NCBI GenBank assembly: GCA_036172665.1
Contig: CM069873.1
Coordinates: 47,772,001-47,836,000 of the forward strand
Source of the DNA: Prosopocoilus inquinatus
Taxonomy: Eukaryota > Arthropoda > Insecta > Coleoptera > Lucanidae
DNA length: 64,000 nucleotides
Direction: 5' to 3'
Shown here: positions 1-10,700 of the stretch, one piece after another
How positions within the stretch are numbered: position 1 is the stretch's first letter
Layout of the letters: each line of letters starts with the position of its first letter
The notes under the pieces: model-generated
Databases searched by the model: none
What the model was told of the DNA's origin: nothing
The model's input: the letters and a program-made list of their open reading frames with translations, nothing else
Translations under genes and position numbers: made by a program

Positions 1-606
1 CAAAACGAGTAATTTAATTCTCTCCGGATCATTTTTCTTTTTTTTAATTTACACATCTTATACGTTAACAACTTGTTTAACTTGCTCCGGTCTGTCGACC
101 ACTGAAACTAACAGTAACTCATAATTTTATAATTACAGGTTGCTTCTATAATTTTGTTGACTGACGAGATTGTATGTTTTAGAACGTGTGGCACGTGCAG
201 AGATGTTAGCAAACAGGACGACTTTCATGATAATTTACATGTTAATTATGATTTGTCCGAAAATTCGTGACTGTCTGATGTTTTTTGTACCAGCAGTGTT
301 GTTTTATAATATGTGAACATTGTTGATAAGTTGTTATTATTAGCTTCGCATAATTCAAATTAATACCTACTTTCTTCCTGTTTTATTTGCTCGATTACTT
401 ACTTAATTTTATTATTTTATTTGGAAAATTAGTTTGTATGATAATTTCTGTGCGCGAGGCCATCGCCTCAAGATGAAAATAATAAAAGATAGGTCCCCCC
501 AAACGGAAAAAAGATCAGATATTTCATAATGTAAAATTGTTTCAATTCACAAAATTAGACTTTCATCTTGAGCCATGTTTGTTGGCTGGGATAAATTGTA
601 AAACAA
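1..606. other. AT-rich sequence without recognised gene
   Basis: No coding frame or element is recognised here. A short hairpin (GAGGC-CATC-GCCTC) lies near 463-477. Confidence 0.5.
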
Positions 607-869
607 TAATGAATTTTCAGTTGCATAACCTATTTATTAATTTTTTTGTAAACGTTTCACAGCATATTCGCCGCTTCTTCAGTACAATCTAAATGTAAAA
701 GGGGACGAAACAAACACTTTAAAAATTTGGAACAAATTACATTATGAGAACATGAGCACAAGTTAACAAGCACAGATTGTCGAACATGTTCCATGTTCCA
801 TGTGGCGAACATGCTTTGAAACATTTACAAGAAAATTAATAAAGAGGCCGTGCAACTGAAAATTCATTA
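607..869. mobile_element. Fold-back MITE-like element
   Basis: The ends read TAATGAATTTTCAGTTGCA and TGCAACTGAAAATTCATTA. The inverted arms continue inward for about 65 bp with a few mismatches (GTAAACGTTTCA against its complement near 815-830). There is no coding capacity. This fits a non-autonomous DNA element, but the superfamily and target duplication are not clear. Confidence 0.65.
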
Positions 870-905
870 CTACTTTCATCTTATGTAAATAACAATAATA
901 AAAAA

Positions 906-1331
906 ACAATTCTGGTTCTTGCAGATGAAACAGGGAGAAAGAGCGACAAAACTCTTGCGAAAACTGTGGCGATTCATTCAAATTACCACTTTCATGAAAC
1001 CTAACGCTCATTTTGCAGAGCAGAAAGCATTTATTCTCTGTGTAAAGACTTCACGAAAGATGACTATGTTATTGTACTGGCTGGTAGTAACGTCTTCAAA
1101 AATCAATCCTATCCTAAATTTAAATTTCTGTTGAGTAGACTGCTCATGGGTGTTCATACAATTGTCACTTTGTCTTCGGTTTTCTCTTTCCCTAACCCTA
1201 ATCTGCAATCAGGCATTGATAGATTCAACTCTAAACTAGCAGCCTTTACTGAAAGGTTTAATCAAATTAATGATAGTTCTACAATATTTGTAAATAGTAC
1301 TTCCATAATGAACTACATTTTCGCTATTTGA
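906..1331 (+). pseudogene. SGNH/GDSL-hydrolase-like ORF1 fragment of a retroelement
   Basis: One plus-strand frame runs from about 906 to the stop at 1331 with a single internal TAA near 1003. It opens with ILVLADETGR, resembling an SGNH block-I region. It continues with DDYVIVLAGSN and a helical tail containing DRFNSKLAAF. Domains like this occur in ORF1 proteins of some CR1-like non-LTR retrotransposons and related arthropod elements. No other part of such an element is next to it on this strand. The block-I serine position reads Thr (DETGR rather than DESGR), so activity is doubtful even without the stop. The family assignment rests on pattern only. Confidence 0.5.
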
Positions 1332-1487
1332 AAACTATTAAAATTAAAACGTTAACCAAAATTGTTAAAATAATTTGTGATTTTTCATATTCCTTATCAT
1401 CTAATAACAGGCACCATTTTTAAGGCTAAATAATAATAACTCTACACCACTTCGTATTTTACATTTCTGGTAAAATATTATTAGTAG

Positions 1488-2560
1488 TTAGAAAATGTCT
1501 TGGTTGTCCAAAATCTTTTCAAGCACTTTGGATAGAACGGGCAAAATGCTTATAGGACGTAAGCCCTTAAATGTTTTGGGATTTCTATTTTTGGGTAACG
1601 GTAAAATTCGTGCCTCTTTCCAAATCTTTGGAAAAACACCATTTTCAATGCAAAAATTTATAATATGCGTGAAAAAACGTAATAAATAGGGACAACAAAA
1701 GTATAATATATCAATGTTTAAATTATCCATTCCGCTCGCTTTGCTAGAAAAACCCAGTAGTAATTTAGCACCAACATCTTCCGTCACAGGAGAGAACTGA
1801 AAATGTTCACTACAACTGGAGATATTACAATAGAAGTCCACAGTTTCAGGAAGCTCACAGTCAGAAATATTTAAAGACTCAAGTAAATAGTTATTTATTT
1901 TTTGAGCATTGTTGAGCGTATCAGGAAAAACGTACTGACTTGTCACGTATGCCGAACTTTTTTAACTGGTTCAACTTTAGTTTGGAGTAAATGGTAATTA
2001 TATGGTTAAGATAAGCTTTCTTTTCAGACCTGACTGCCTCTGTTACCAAATTCCTTAAATATATATAATAAACCCAGTGTTCTTGCAGACCGGTCCGTTT
2101 AATACAAGACAAAGATTTGTCTCTAAGATTCGTCATGAACCGCAAATTGTCACTCATCCACGGTGACTGGTTATTGTTGCTTCTAAATATTTTGAGGGAA
2201 ATATGCAAATCAAAAAGCGAAAGTAAATTGGCATTGAGAAAATCTATATACTGTCAATATTATCAAAATTATAAATCTCTTGCCACGGAATGGAAGCCAA
2301 ATCATTATTAAAATCAATTAGATTAACATTTTTAATTACGATAAAAAAGGTAGTAGGAGAGGTATTAATAGCTTTAATAAAAATAGTTGTACACCAAGTC
2401 AAGGAATGGTCGGAAACTTCATGAACATCAATAATGACTGAATTATCGACGATATTATCATCTTTATTGGTAATAATGTCAATAAGAGAAGCAGAATTTG
2501 GTGTGGAACGAGTTGGTTCACTAATAATTTGCTTCAAATTAAAGAACTCTGAATTTCTGA
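1488..2560 (-). pseudogene. Non-LTR retrotransposon ORF2 fragment (end of endonuclease, linker, start of RT)
   Basis: Three minus-strand frames line up in ORF2 order. Positions 2537-2244 hold the end of an AP-endonuclease domain with the SDHSL motif. Positions 2208-1921 hold the linker, with PWMSDNLRFM and a KKAYLNH stretch typical of jockey/CR1-like elements. Positions 1946-1488 hold the first RT block, with LRPISILPVLSKVLEKIL. Frameshifts separate the three parts. The copy stops just after the first RT block, so the RT catalytic core and 3' end are missing. Non-LTR copies usually lose their 5' end; loss of the 3' end points to later deletion or insertion. A related element is at 30.7-32.6 kb. 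Confidence 0.85.
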
Positions 2561-2607
2561 AAATTGAAGGAAGTGACCTTCAAAAGGCGTAAGGAGGTTA
2601 ATATTGA

Positions 2608-2672
2608 AGAACAGATAAAATAGCGACATCTTACTATCGCTTTTTGACCTGACATTGCAGTTATCCTACTGC
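2608..2672 (+). repeat. Fragment of the 311-bp satellite
   Basis: The stretch from GAACAGATAAAATAGCGACA to GACATTGCAG matches the satellite monomers at 15.3-16.0 kb. It is followed at once by TATCCTACTGCAAT, which belongs to the opposite strand of the same repeat, giving a small head-to-head junction. Confidence 0.8.
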
Positions 2673-2686
2673 AATCTCCATTTGAG

Positions 2687-2888
2687 AATAATGTGTACCT
2701 ACATTTCCACTTTTTCGGCGGTTGTATACATTTTACAATAAATAAAAAAACAATTTATTTCAATCTGACAATTCAAAATCAGTAGTATCATTACTAACAA
2801 CGCACGGTAACCATGGCCAATAAAATAAATTTGGAAATAATGTAATAAAGCTTCCATTGATAATAATTACTATCTGCAGTCTTATAAG
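2687..2888 (+). repeat. Right-hand part of a Tc1-like MITE, truncated copy
   Basis: This stretch is a close direct copy of 3134-3321 (AATAATGTGTACCTACATTT through CTTATAAG). It lacks the outer right terminus. A second copy of the same element begins immediately after TATAAG. Confidence 0.7.
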
Positions 2889-2892
2889 TATA

Positions 2893-3333
2893 CAGTGAGA
2901 ATCTTGTAACGCTGCACATAGACGAAAATTACGTGGTCAGATAATACATTTCTGAATCATATAAAATTGCACATAGAGATTTTAACATTATGTTGCTATA
3001 GTTACTACTCAATTCTCAATGCTGAATCATTTAAAAACTGCACATAGGAAGTATTTAGGAAGGGTATAATTGATGTATCCGGAAATTTGGCGGCAAATAA
3101 CGCAAAGACATCTGTCAATGAACTTCATCTAAAAATAATGTGTACCTACATTTTTACTTTTTCTGCGGTTGTATGCATTTTACAATAAATCAAGAGAACA
3201 ATTTAATTCAATATCAATAGTGTTATTACTAACAACGCACGGTAACCATGGCGAAGAAAATAAATTTGGAAATAATAATGTAATAAAGCTTCCATTGATG
3301 ATTACTATGTACAGTCTTATAAGATTCTCAGTG
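2893..3333. mobile_element. TA-flanked MITE (441 bp)
   Basis: The termini are CAGTGAGAATCTTGTAA at the left and TTATAAGATTCTCAGTG at the right, imperfect inverted repeats flanked on both sides by TATA. TA flanks suggest the Tc1/mariner superfamily. Internally a motif ending in TGCACATAG recurs three times at about 2912, 2968 and 3038. There is no transposase frame. A further right-end fragment lies at 3728-3752. Confidence 0.65.
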
Positions 3334-3337
3334 TATA

Positions 3338-3852
3338 TAGGAGAAATATATTTTGCGCGATTCAAATTCTAATGAAGCGGGCAATATAAGATATTAGACC
3401 GTAGCGTGTAAACAAACGTGAGGGCTGCGGAGACAATTAACGCCGCTGCAGCACTGGTGTTACTCAGTATAACAAAAAACAGAGCAATATTGCTGCAATA
3501 AAAAATTACAGTTGTGTAATCAATTCTTCTTGTTTAAATGTGTAAAGATTTTCAGAGTAATTAGTTGACCGGTTGTACCTCGACCGGCGGACTTTATTAC
3601 GACATTGCGTCATCTAGTAAGAACGCCGTAAATTATTTTCACCGTCCCATTACACAATGTGCCTGTTCGATACATTTTTACGGCGCCACTGAAACGATGG
3701 CGTGTACTTATTGAAATCCTATGCTTACTTATAAGATTCTCAGTGTATACGTATCCGATACTCTAACCTCGGAACATGGCTGCCGCTGGCCGACCGAGAT
3801 CAAAGGCGGTATCGACGAGTTTACGGTCTGATTATTTCTTATAAATACATAT
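3338..3852. other. No gene; contains a MITE end fragment
   Basis: Only the fragment TTATAAGATTCTCAGTGTAT near 3729 is recognised, a solo end of the 2893-3333 family. The rest has somewhat higher GC but no open frame. Confidence 0.5.
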
Positions 3853-4084
3853 TAGGTGCTTTCTTTCGCTTAAAAGTTTGAATCGTGTTTCGAATAGCTT
3901 GAATCTGAATTTCGTAGTTTTTGCAACAAAACACCTGATTTGAATTTTTGATTGACAGTTCATTTGTAAATAACCATAATTCAATCCAAACAAGTTTTTA
4001 AAATAGAGAAAAAAGAAAAGAATATCTGTTTTTGAATCAAAACACGTGTGAATAACAACTTTGGGAGCGAGAGAAAGCCCCTTA
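3853..4084. mobile_element. MITE, copy 1 of an inverted pair
   Basis: The ends TTAGGTGCTTTCTTTCGCT and GAGCGAGAGAAAGCCCCTTA form terminal inverted repeats. The whole 232 bp is homologous, in reverse orientation, to 27588-27822, sharing AAAAGTTTGAATCGTGTTTC and the TTGCAACAAAACAC core. It is non-coding. Confidence 0.75.
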
Positions 4085-4820
4085 TATGTATAAACTCTTT
4101 AATTGTTTCTATACACTGTAGTTTTGGGAAACAAGATTATAATAGCAATAAGCAATAATTACGAAAATTAGTGATTGTTATGGCAAAACATGAATTTATT
4201 ATTTACCAATATTACAAAATGGCGCGTTCTAAAACAGTAAAGTTCAGTTAACTGGAAAACTAGCGTGATTGTTAATTCGTTTCAAATACTGCGCCATCTG
4301 TTCGAAAAGAACGCAATTTAAAATACTCTTTATTAAATAACTGATTTTCTTACTGATTTTTTTACTTTTCTGATTTTACTAGATTAAACTATACCATAAA
4401 TTACATGACTGTGAAGAAAGGCTTTTTCGTATTTTTTAGAATAAAATTGAATATTTACAATTTCAAATGTAGTGTTCAATATAAATATTATTTACAAAAA
4501 TATAAATTAAATTGTCGATTCTAAGTCTTTAGCCACATAAATAAAAGGTTCAGTAATATGTTTGTCAAATTTCAAAAGAATAGGCGCATTTATCACGGAA
4601 ATATTGAATTTCTACGCACTATTGAGTTTGCAATACTCTAGTATATGTCGCGCTTCCTCTTAAATTAATTCCAGCTACACAACAAAAATTATACACCGTG
4701 GCGGCGCTCGTAGTGAAAACAATTAATGCCTAGAAAAACCGAATTGAGTGAGCATTTACTCTTCCGAATTATATTATGAAACCAAATGTAATAATAAAAA
4801 AAGTTAAATTATTAAATATT
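4085..4820. other. AT-rich, nothing recognised
   Basis: No frame, tandem repeat or inverted repeat could be supported. Confidence 0.5.
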
Positions 4821-5077
4821 TCGTCCGTCTACAAGAGGTGACCAAGTCCACCGATAGTATTTTTCAGTTATTAGAATTTTAATATTTACTTATGATTATA
4901 AAATCAATTATTTTACATCAGGTTAGTTTGTATTGATTTTTATGAACAATACAGTTTCTAGAATATGTATTTTAAATTAAAAGAGATTGAATGTAAGGTA
5001 CATGGGCAAATATTAAAATTCTAATAACTCAAAACTACTAACGATGAACTTGGTCACCTTCTCTTGTAGACAGACGA
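4821..5077. mobile_element. Fold-back MITE (257 bp)
   Basis: The left end CGTCCGTCTACAAGAGGTGA is inverted at the right end as CACCTTCTCTTGTAGACAGACGA. The arms extend to about 65 bp and end inside TTATTAGAATTTTAATATTT. The centre is AT-rich and non-coding. Confidence 0.75.
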
Positions 5078-6123
5078 TTTGTTAAACCTAAATGCATAAA
5101 CGTTACAACTTTTTTAACAAATATTTTATTTTTCACTATTTGTAACATAATCTAATAACTTATAATTTGAAAACTATTACTGAAACAAATTCTTGTAAAT
5201 AAATGCAAAAATTTATGCAGATTTTAGCCCCGCATTAATACAGTCGGCCGGTAAAGTAGAGGACAGTGGCTGCAAAACATGGGTTTCTTTTTAAGTCCAT
5301 AACTATATATAATGGTGTATTCTAGAGCTAGTAGCGAAAAAAAAAAATATTTTAACGTCTGTTTTAAAATCTAAGACCTCGTACACAGGTGGATACAAAA
5401 TCGCGCAACTTTGTTTAACGGTCATTTTTCGCGATTATTTCTAAACAGTTGCTAAATAAAAAATTTTCAAGTATTCGGGGACAAAAATCGCAGAACTTTT
5501 GTTTCGAAGCCTGATACACACGTTTGTGTTTGTTTAACATTTCAAATAGGGAATTTAAGATAGTGTTGCGCAACATTTGGACGTGAAGAGAAAAGAAAAA
5601 GAATATCACAAATTAGAGATAAATCTCGCTCATAGTAAATCACCTTCGTATGTTATCGGCACTGCTGTATTTTTAATTAGGTGGTCTCAAAAAAAAAACA
5701 AGGTTTCTATGCTACAGCTTGCTTTTGGCATTGTAGGACGTCTTTTTAGCAGATTATAAAAATTGAATTAAAAGAAATAGATATAGAAGATTTAGCCAAA
5801 AGAAAACAAAATTGTAATTTCTGAAGTTAAAAAAGATTTATATAACCCAACTTCGCGGAGCAAATAAGTAGTTCAATGTTTTGCTTTTCTTTTATTTTTA
5901 ATTTTTTACTGGGTATGAGAACATGCCAAGCAGCGATGCTACAAGCAACAATTCCAATGTCGCTGTCCATGGCAGTTCATACACCAAAGGTTAAGGTTTC
6001 GATGGCCACAGCTTGTCATTCTAGACCACGAGTTTAAGGTAAAAGGACGTAAGTGCTTTTGACTTCATTGTTTAGAAATCGAGAAAAACTATTTTTGACA
6101 CATTTGGTTTTTGGTGAAATTTG

Positions 6124-6154
<31 letters not shown>

Positions 6155-6800
6155 TTACTAATACATTAATGTTAGTGCTTGTCTTTTTACTACAAGTATA
6201 CTAATAAGCTTCAAATAGAAATATTGAGAAAAAATTACTATTTGTTATCAAATGTTAAAATTCATATTAATTATTGTGTTTAGCGCTGTTGTTTAATGGT
6301 AAATTTCAAATGTTGTAGAAAATGTCGCTTCCTTGTTTGACCTTGATTGTATCGATGTAGTTTGCACAAAGTGCAGATATTACAACGAATATAATACAAA
6401 ATGTGAAATACCGCGTCAAGTCTAGACTGCGAACGCGAACCCCAAATATGTTTCAATCTTATGTAGTAAAGAAACAGCTCTAAAACTTAAATAATTGAGA
6501 TACATCCGGATATGTACAGTAAATGTTTATTGTGTGAATTGTGATTGGTTCTATCAAAAAAAAAACAACCAAACAAAAAATTAGTAAAAATATTTTGCCT
6601 GGATACTACTAAGAACTAAGCTTTGCGAACATGCGATAATGTATAGAAACAGTTCGATATTTTGTCTCGCAAACTGTTTTCAAATTTTCTATCCAAGTAT
6701 GTACTAGGCCTAAAACATAAGTATACATTTTTCATAGCCCACTCTCTGGCCTGCTTTCAATAAATCACATTGTATCATAATATTTATTTGTATCATTAAC
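5078..6800. other. No gene recognised; includes an (AT)n microsatellite
   Basis: Short frames at 5415-5759 show no family features. An uninterrupted AT dinucleotide run lies at 6124-6149. No other element boundary is visible. Confidence 0.5.
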
Positions 6801-6924
6801 AGCCGTTTTCATAATCAGACTTTAAATTTAAAGTTACTTTAACTTAAAAAAATATATTTGTTTCCCTATACTTAAAGTGACTTTAAATTAAAGCTTCCTT
6901 AAAGTCTGATTATGAAAATGGCCG
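6801..6924. mobile_element. Short MITE with CCGTTTTCATAATCAGACTT ends
   Basis: The terminal inverted repeats are about 25 bp (AGCCGTTTTCATAATCAGAC against GTCTGATTATGAAAATGGCC). The interior is a run of ACTTTAA words that also pair. A second copy lies in the opposite orientation at 7101-7224. It has no coding capacity. Confidence 0.8.
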
Positions 6925-7050
6925 TAATCCAAAAACTGTACTTTTGCGAGTATGAGCACGGTTTGTCGAAAAGTGCGAATACTCGCAGAAATGTTTCTAG
7001 ACGCGTGATACACAAATTTTTTTCAAACGACTAAATTAAATTAAATTAAA

Positions 7051-7088
7051 GGTCAAAAAGCGATCGTAGGATGTCGCTGTTTTATCTA
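7051..7088 (-). repeat. Core fragment of the 311-bp satellite
   Basis: GGTCAAAAAGCGATCGTAGG followed by ATGTCGCTGTTTTATC is the reverse complement of the satellite core at 15.5 and 15.8 kb. It ends 12 bp before the next MITE. Confidence 0.75.
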
Positions 7089-7100
7089 TAAAACATTAAT

Positions 7101-7224
7101 GGCCGTTTTCATAATCAGACTTTAAGAAAGCTTTAGTTTTAAGTCACTTTAAGAATAGGGAAACAAATATATTTTGTTTGGTTAAAGTAACTTTAAATTT
7201 AAATTCCTGTTATGAAATCGGCCC
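7101..7224. mobile_element. Short MITE, inverted copy of 6801-6924
   Basis: The left end is GGCCGTTTTCATAATCAGAC and the right end CCTGTTATGAAATCGGCC. The interior reads as the reverse complement of the first copy (GAATAGGGAAACAAATATAT). The right end has diverged more than the left. Confidence 0.8.
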
Positions 7225-8070
7225 TTATTATTCTCAAAATAGCGTAGGTTAGGAAATTTGTCTTTCTTATGTTAGCGGTACAATTCAACGCTGAATTACA
7301 TGAATTCACTTACAAAATTAGAAAATTTTAGCTGTAGAATAATTTTAAAACACCAAAATAATAATTTTTCTTCAATTTGTGAGATTTAATTTGACATTTC
7401 AATGTCACTCAGTGCTACTAATCTAAAAATCGTTCGTGCAAAATCCCAGTTTTTATTTTCCTACCTTGGCATGACAATTTGAACGAATAGAAAATCAGTA
7501 ATTTTAGACGGATGCCGAAAATAGTATTGTTACGAATTTGGGGGTTCACAAATTACAGTCGTTAATTTTCAGAATACTTTAATTACAAATTGTCGCTTTA
7601 CAGAATTAAAAACACAATAGTAATGAGCTGCAACACTTGTCTATCAAATAACACTTCTACAAAATGTATTTTCTATTTATTCGAAGTATGAACCCTCTGC
7701 TTGCTGACTTCTCACTGAACTAACTGGCGCGCCTGACGGGTTTTCACAGTAGAACGCTGTAAACCTCGAACATGCTGGAATGGACGAGAAACTTTCGATA
7801 ACATTCTGTGACGCAAGATGGGGTGGCTAATGCTAAAAATAGATCTATTTACGCGTCATGGCTGTATTGTTGAACGAGCGATGAAAGTGACAGTAAAAAA
7901 TATCTTTTCATAAAACGTGCGTCTAGTCGTCGGTGGTACAAAAATCCTGCGCATGCGCATATCACTTTGTCCTTGCAGCGTGAAAGTCTAGCCGTCACAC
8001 TTAGAAGAGATGATTTCCGAACACCGAACACCGAACGAAAGTTAATGGTAACTTTACTGAAATACACAAA
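7225..8070. other. No gene; possible LTR-like or degenerate element
   Basis: A stretch from about 7530 (GTTACGAATTTGGGGGTTCA) to 7850 has mixed composition with CG-containing words, reminiscent of an LTR or DNA-element terminus. No partner copy or coding part is visible in the window. Confidence 0.3.
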
Positions 8071-8072
8071 TA

Positions 8073-9532
8073 CACTGACGAGCAAAAAAAGTTGGTCTCC
8101 TAATTATTTTCCTTTGTGATTATATTAAAGCAAATCTATTGAGAGAATCGCTCTTTTTACTCAAATGTAGGCTAAAAATAATGTGTTTAAGAAAAAATCG
8201 AAACATTTAGTCAAAAGGCAGAGGTTGTAAGAAAGAAAATCGAAAAAAATTGAATATCTTTTGACAGCTTCTATGTGTTATTTGTCAATTGAAAGTTGTT
8301 TACACGTTTGTGTACAAAAATCACTTTTAACTTAAAATGAGTCTTTCGGTTGAAAACTGCTCAAGAATTGTTGCGTTATGTGAGGCTGGGTACAGTCAAA
8401 GACATGTAAATAGAACTGTAACTGTGAATCTTTCGATAGGCCATAGAGTGCTGAAACGCTGTCAGGAGACGGGTCAACTTATAAGAAGACCCGGATCTGG
8501 AAGAAATCGTCCACATCATCGAATAGGGATGACCGCTTTATTATTTTGTCTGTTGTTAGAAATCGTCACCTTACTGCTGTCGACATCCAAAACAGACTGG
8601 CCAAAGTTCAGAATGTGAACGTAAGTCCGTGGACGATAAGAAGACGTTTTGCTGAAGCTGATTTACGGGCACGCAGACCAGCAGGCCCTGAACTTCTTAG
8701 ATAGCAGAGAGTTGCACTTCTTGAATTTGCTGGAGAGCATTTAAATTTGGTGGAGGCTTAGTGGGCGCAGGTATTCTTCAACGATGAAACTAGATTTAGT
8801 ATTCGGGGAGCTGACGGACGGTCACGTGTATGGAGACGACGAGGAGAAAGATACGCCACCGCCTGCATGAATGAACGGGTACCATATGGTGGCGGATCAA
8901 TAATGGTGTGGGCGGGTGTGTCTTTCGAAGGCTGCACGGACCTTGCCTTCCTAAATGGATCCATAACTGCCGTAAGGTACATAGAGGAAATTCTTGCCGA
9001 CCATGTGGTGCCTTACATGCCATTTACAAGCCACAAGCTGCACGAATTGTGCATAATTACCTAAATTTAACGGGTATTTTGCGTTTTAAATTGCCAGCTC
9101 GAAGTCCGGATATAAATCCTATTGAACATCTTTGGAACCATTTAGAAAGGCGACTTCGGGGTAGGGTACCTGCCCCAAATAACCTACAAGAGCTTCGTGA
9201 AGCACTTCAAGAAGAATGGGACGCTACTCCGCAGGAAAGAGTACAGACACATATTCTAAGTATGGAGAGACGTTTATAAGCTGTTATTAGAGATCGAGGT
9301 GGTAATACCTCTTACTGAAGAAGTCTTGAAACCAATCTTTCATTTTTATCAATTTTGTTATTTTTCAATTTTTTCTTTAATAACCTTTCTCTGTTGACTA
9401 CATGTTTCAATTTCCTATTAAATAAATTAGTTTTAGTCTATCCTTTAACTACAGTCTGTTTTTTTTTAATATTTTTTTTTTAAATTGTCAAAAGTCAAAA
9501 TAAATAAGTTACCCATTTTTTGCTCGTCAGTG
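8073..9532 (+). mobile_element. Tc1-family DNA transposon, complete ends
   Basis: The terminal inverted repeats begin CACTGACGAGCAAAAAA (17 bp identical at both ends) and are flanked by TA at 8071-8072 and 9533-9534, the Tc1/mariner target duplication. The 1,460-bp length fits an autonomous Tc1 element, but the transposase is broken. Confidence 0.93.
8337..9279 (+). pseudogene. Tc1 transposase, inactivated
   Basis: The start at 8337 opens an N-terminal paired-like helix-turn-helix (SLSVENCSRIVALCEAGYSQ), followed by the GRNR hook region. A frameshift near 8520 and in-frame stops near 8699 and 8758 interrupt the rest. The catalytic part has FFNDETRF (first Asp), then VWRRRGERY and GGGSIMVWAG. 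Near 9030 the block that normally holds the second Asp (DNARPH in the family) is shortened to YKPQAARIV, so the second catalytic residue appears deleted and the frame shifts. The end is well kept, with SPDINPIEHLWNHLERRLR and the third acidic residue in IEH, stopping at 9279. It cannot encode active transposase but could be mobilised in trans. Confidence 0.92.
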
Positions 9533-9534
9533 TA

Positions 9535-9874
9535 TTTTTCTCATTGATTTAAAAGTATCATTTAAAACATTAATGGCCGGTTTCCAAAACTTTTATCGTT
9601 AGATAAAGTAAATACACAACACAAAGAAAAATGATACGCAAATGTGAAATAAGAATGTTTTACTCCTATTAAAGAACATAAAAATCGATAGTTCCTGTGT
9701 TGATTAATAAAATCACTGCAAGCAAAATATGAATTTCAAGAAGCTTATATAATACTTATATAAGTCGGATTTCTACAAAGTCATTTAAAAATCTTGCGTA
9801 CAAAATAAATTTTATTATCAAAACAATATACATGTAGTAGTTCACGTAAATTTTGCTCAATTTTAATTGACAAA
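9535..9874. other. No gene; possible relic of the GGCCG MITE family
   Basis: ATGGCCGGTTTCCAAAAC at about 9573 resembles the end of the MITEs at 6.8 and 7.1 kb, but no matching second end is visible. Confidence 0.35.
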
Positions 9875-9879
9875 TAGGT

Positions 9880-10050
9880 AATAATGATTACAAAGCTACG
9901 ACGTTAAAGAGTAAGAACTTTGAATAGACTTTATTCGAATCTGCCTTTCCTGCTAGGCATCCCCTTTATTTATAGTGTTATTCGATATGCGTTCTTCCTA
10001 GAAGGCCCGGAGTCGGTTCGTTACTCTTCTAGTGTTTTCTGTGGATATAA
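9880..10050 (-). repeat. 3' LTR of the errantivirus-like element (approximate limits)
   Basis: Downstream of the polypurine tract on the minus strand is a TATA box (complement of 9967-9974, TATAAATA), and about 35 nt further an AATAAA signal (complement of 9930-9935). This is the layout of an LTR promoter and polyadenylation region. No second LTR copy is present in the window, so the outer limit is uncertain. Confidence 0.55.
9967..9974 (-). promoter_or_regulatory. TATA box in the LTR
   Basis: TATAAATA on the minus strand inside the presumed LTR, upstream of the AATAAA signal at 9930-9935. The promoter role is inferred from position. Confidence 0.45.
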
Positions 10051-10700
10051 TTCCTCCCTTCTTAAGACAGAACGTCCTCGTTCTGTTAGATAACGTTGTT
10101 CCTTTGGAGTTCTTGTAATTGATGAATAAATTATGATGCAAAATGCACATAAAATAATTATAAAGGCAATGGTTACAGAAGAATGTATAAAGTGTAATGT
10201 TTGTAAGTTCAGTACACAATTTAAAATTATATTATTAAGAGCTAGAGCGTATATAAAACTACTAAAACTATTTTTAAAACATTTGTCCAAGTGAGGCCTT
10301 TTGAAACAAAAGAACTGGTTTTCAGTTGTTTTGCTGTCTTCATCTGTAGTTCCTCTTCAGCGTCCTCTAACGAGCCGCATTAATGTTTGTCTTGCAAGTC
10401 GGGGATAGGATAAATTCTAGCATATTGATAAGTGGTAGGATTAAATATAGGGACATATAGTATATATGTAATAGCGTGAGTGGTAAATAATACTCTAAAT
10501 TTTGAAAATTCTAAGATTTTAAAGACACAAATGATATTTAGTTCAAGAAGCTCTTCCTTCTTATAAATTGAATTTAAACGGTTAGCGATTCCAGTAAATT
10601 CTGAGTCAATGAGAATTTCTAAGTTCGGTGTTTCTGCGAAAGCTAGAGAGATCGTTGTTTCTATACTTAATATTATATTAAATATTAAACAATTTCTGAT
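10021..10700 (-). pseudogene. env: Envelope-like (env) remnant, internally deleted
   Basis: Minus-strand frames downstream of pol show a hydrophobic leader near 10695-10640 that looks like a signal peptide. After it comes a segment with the tyrosine/proline-rich YPIPDL motif near 10400, also seen in insect errantivirus envelope proteins. A second frame (10290-10021) holds a long hydrophobic segment (SSVTIAFIIILCAFCIIIYS) followed by a basic tail, as expected for the membrane anchor. The total is about 230 codons, roughly half the usual env length, so the middle is missing. Frameshifts and a stop lie between the parts. The last codons overlap the polypurine tract. The call rests on position, topology and short motifs. 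Confidence 0.55.
10051..10063 (-). promoter_or_regulatory. Polypurine tract before the 3' LTR
   Basis: The minus strand reads AAGAAGGGAGGAA, immediately upstream of the presumed LTR. In Gypsy elements this is the plus-strand DNA primer site. Confidence 0.55.

Noticed and set aside
6430..6445. Possible tRNA-like GC words
   Set aside because: No cloverleaf could be supported here or elsewhere in the window.
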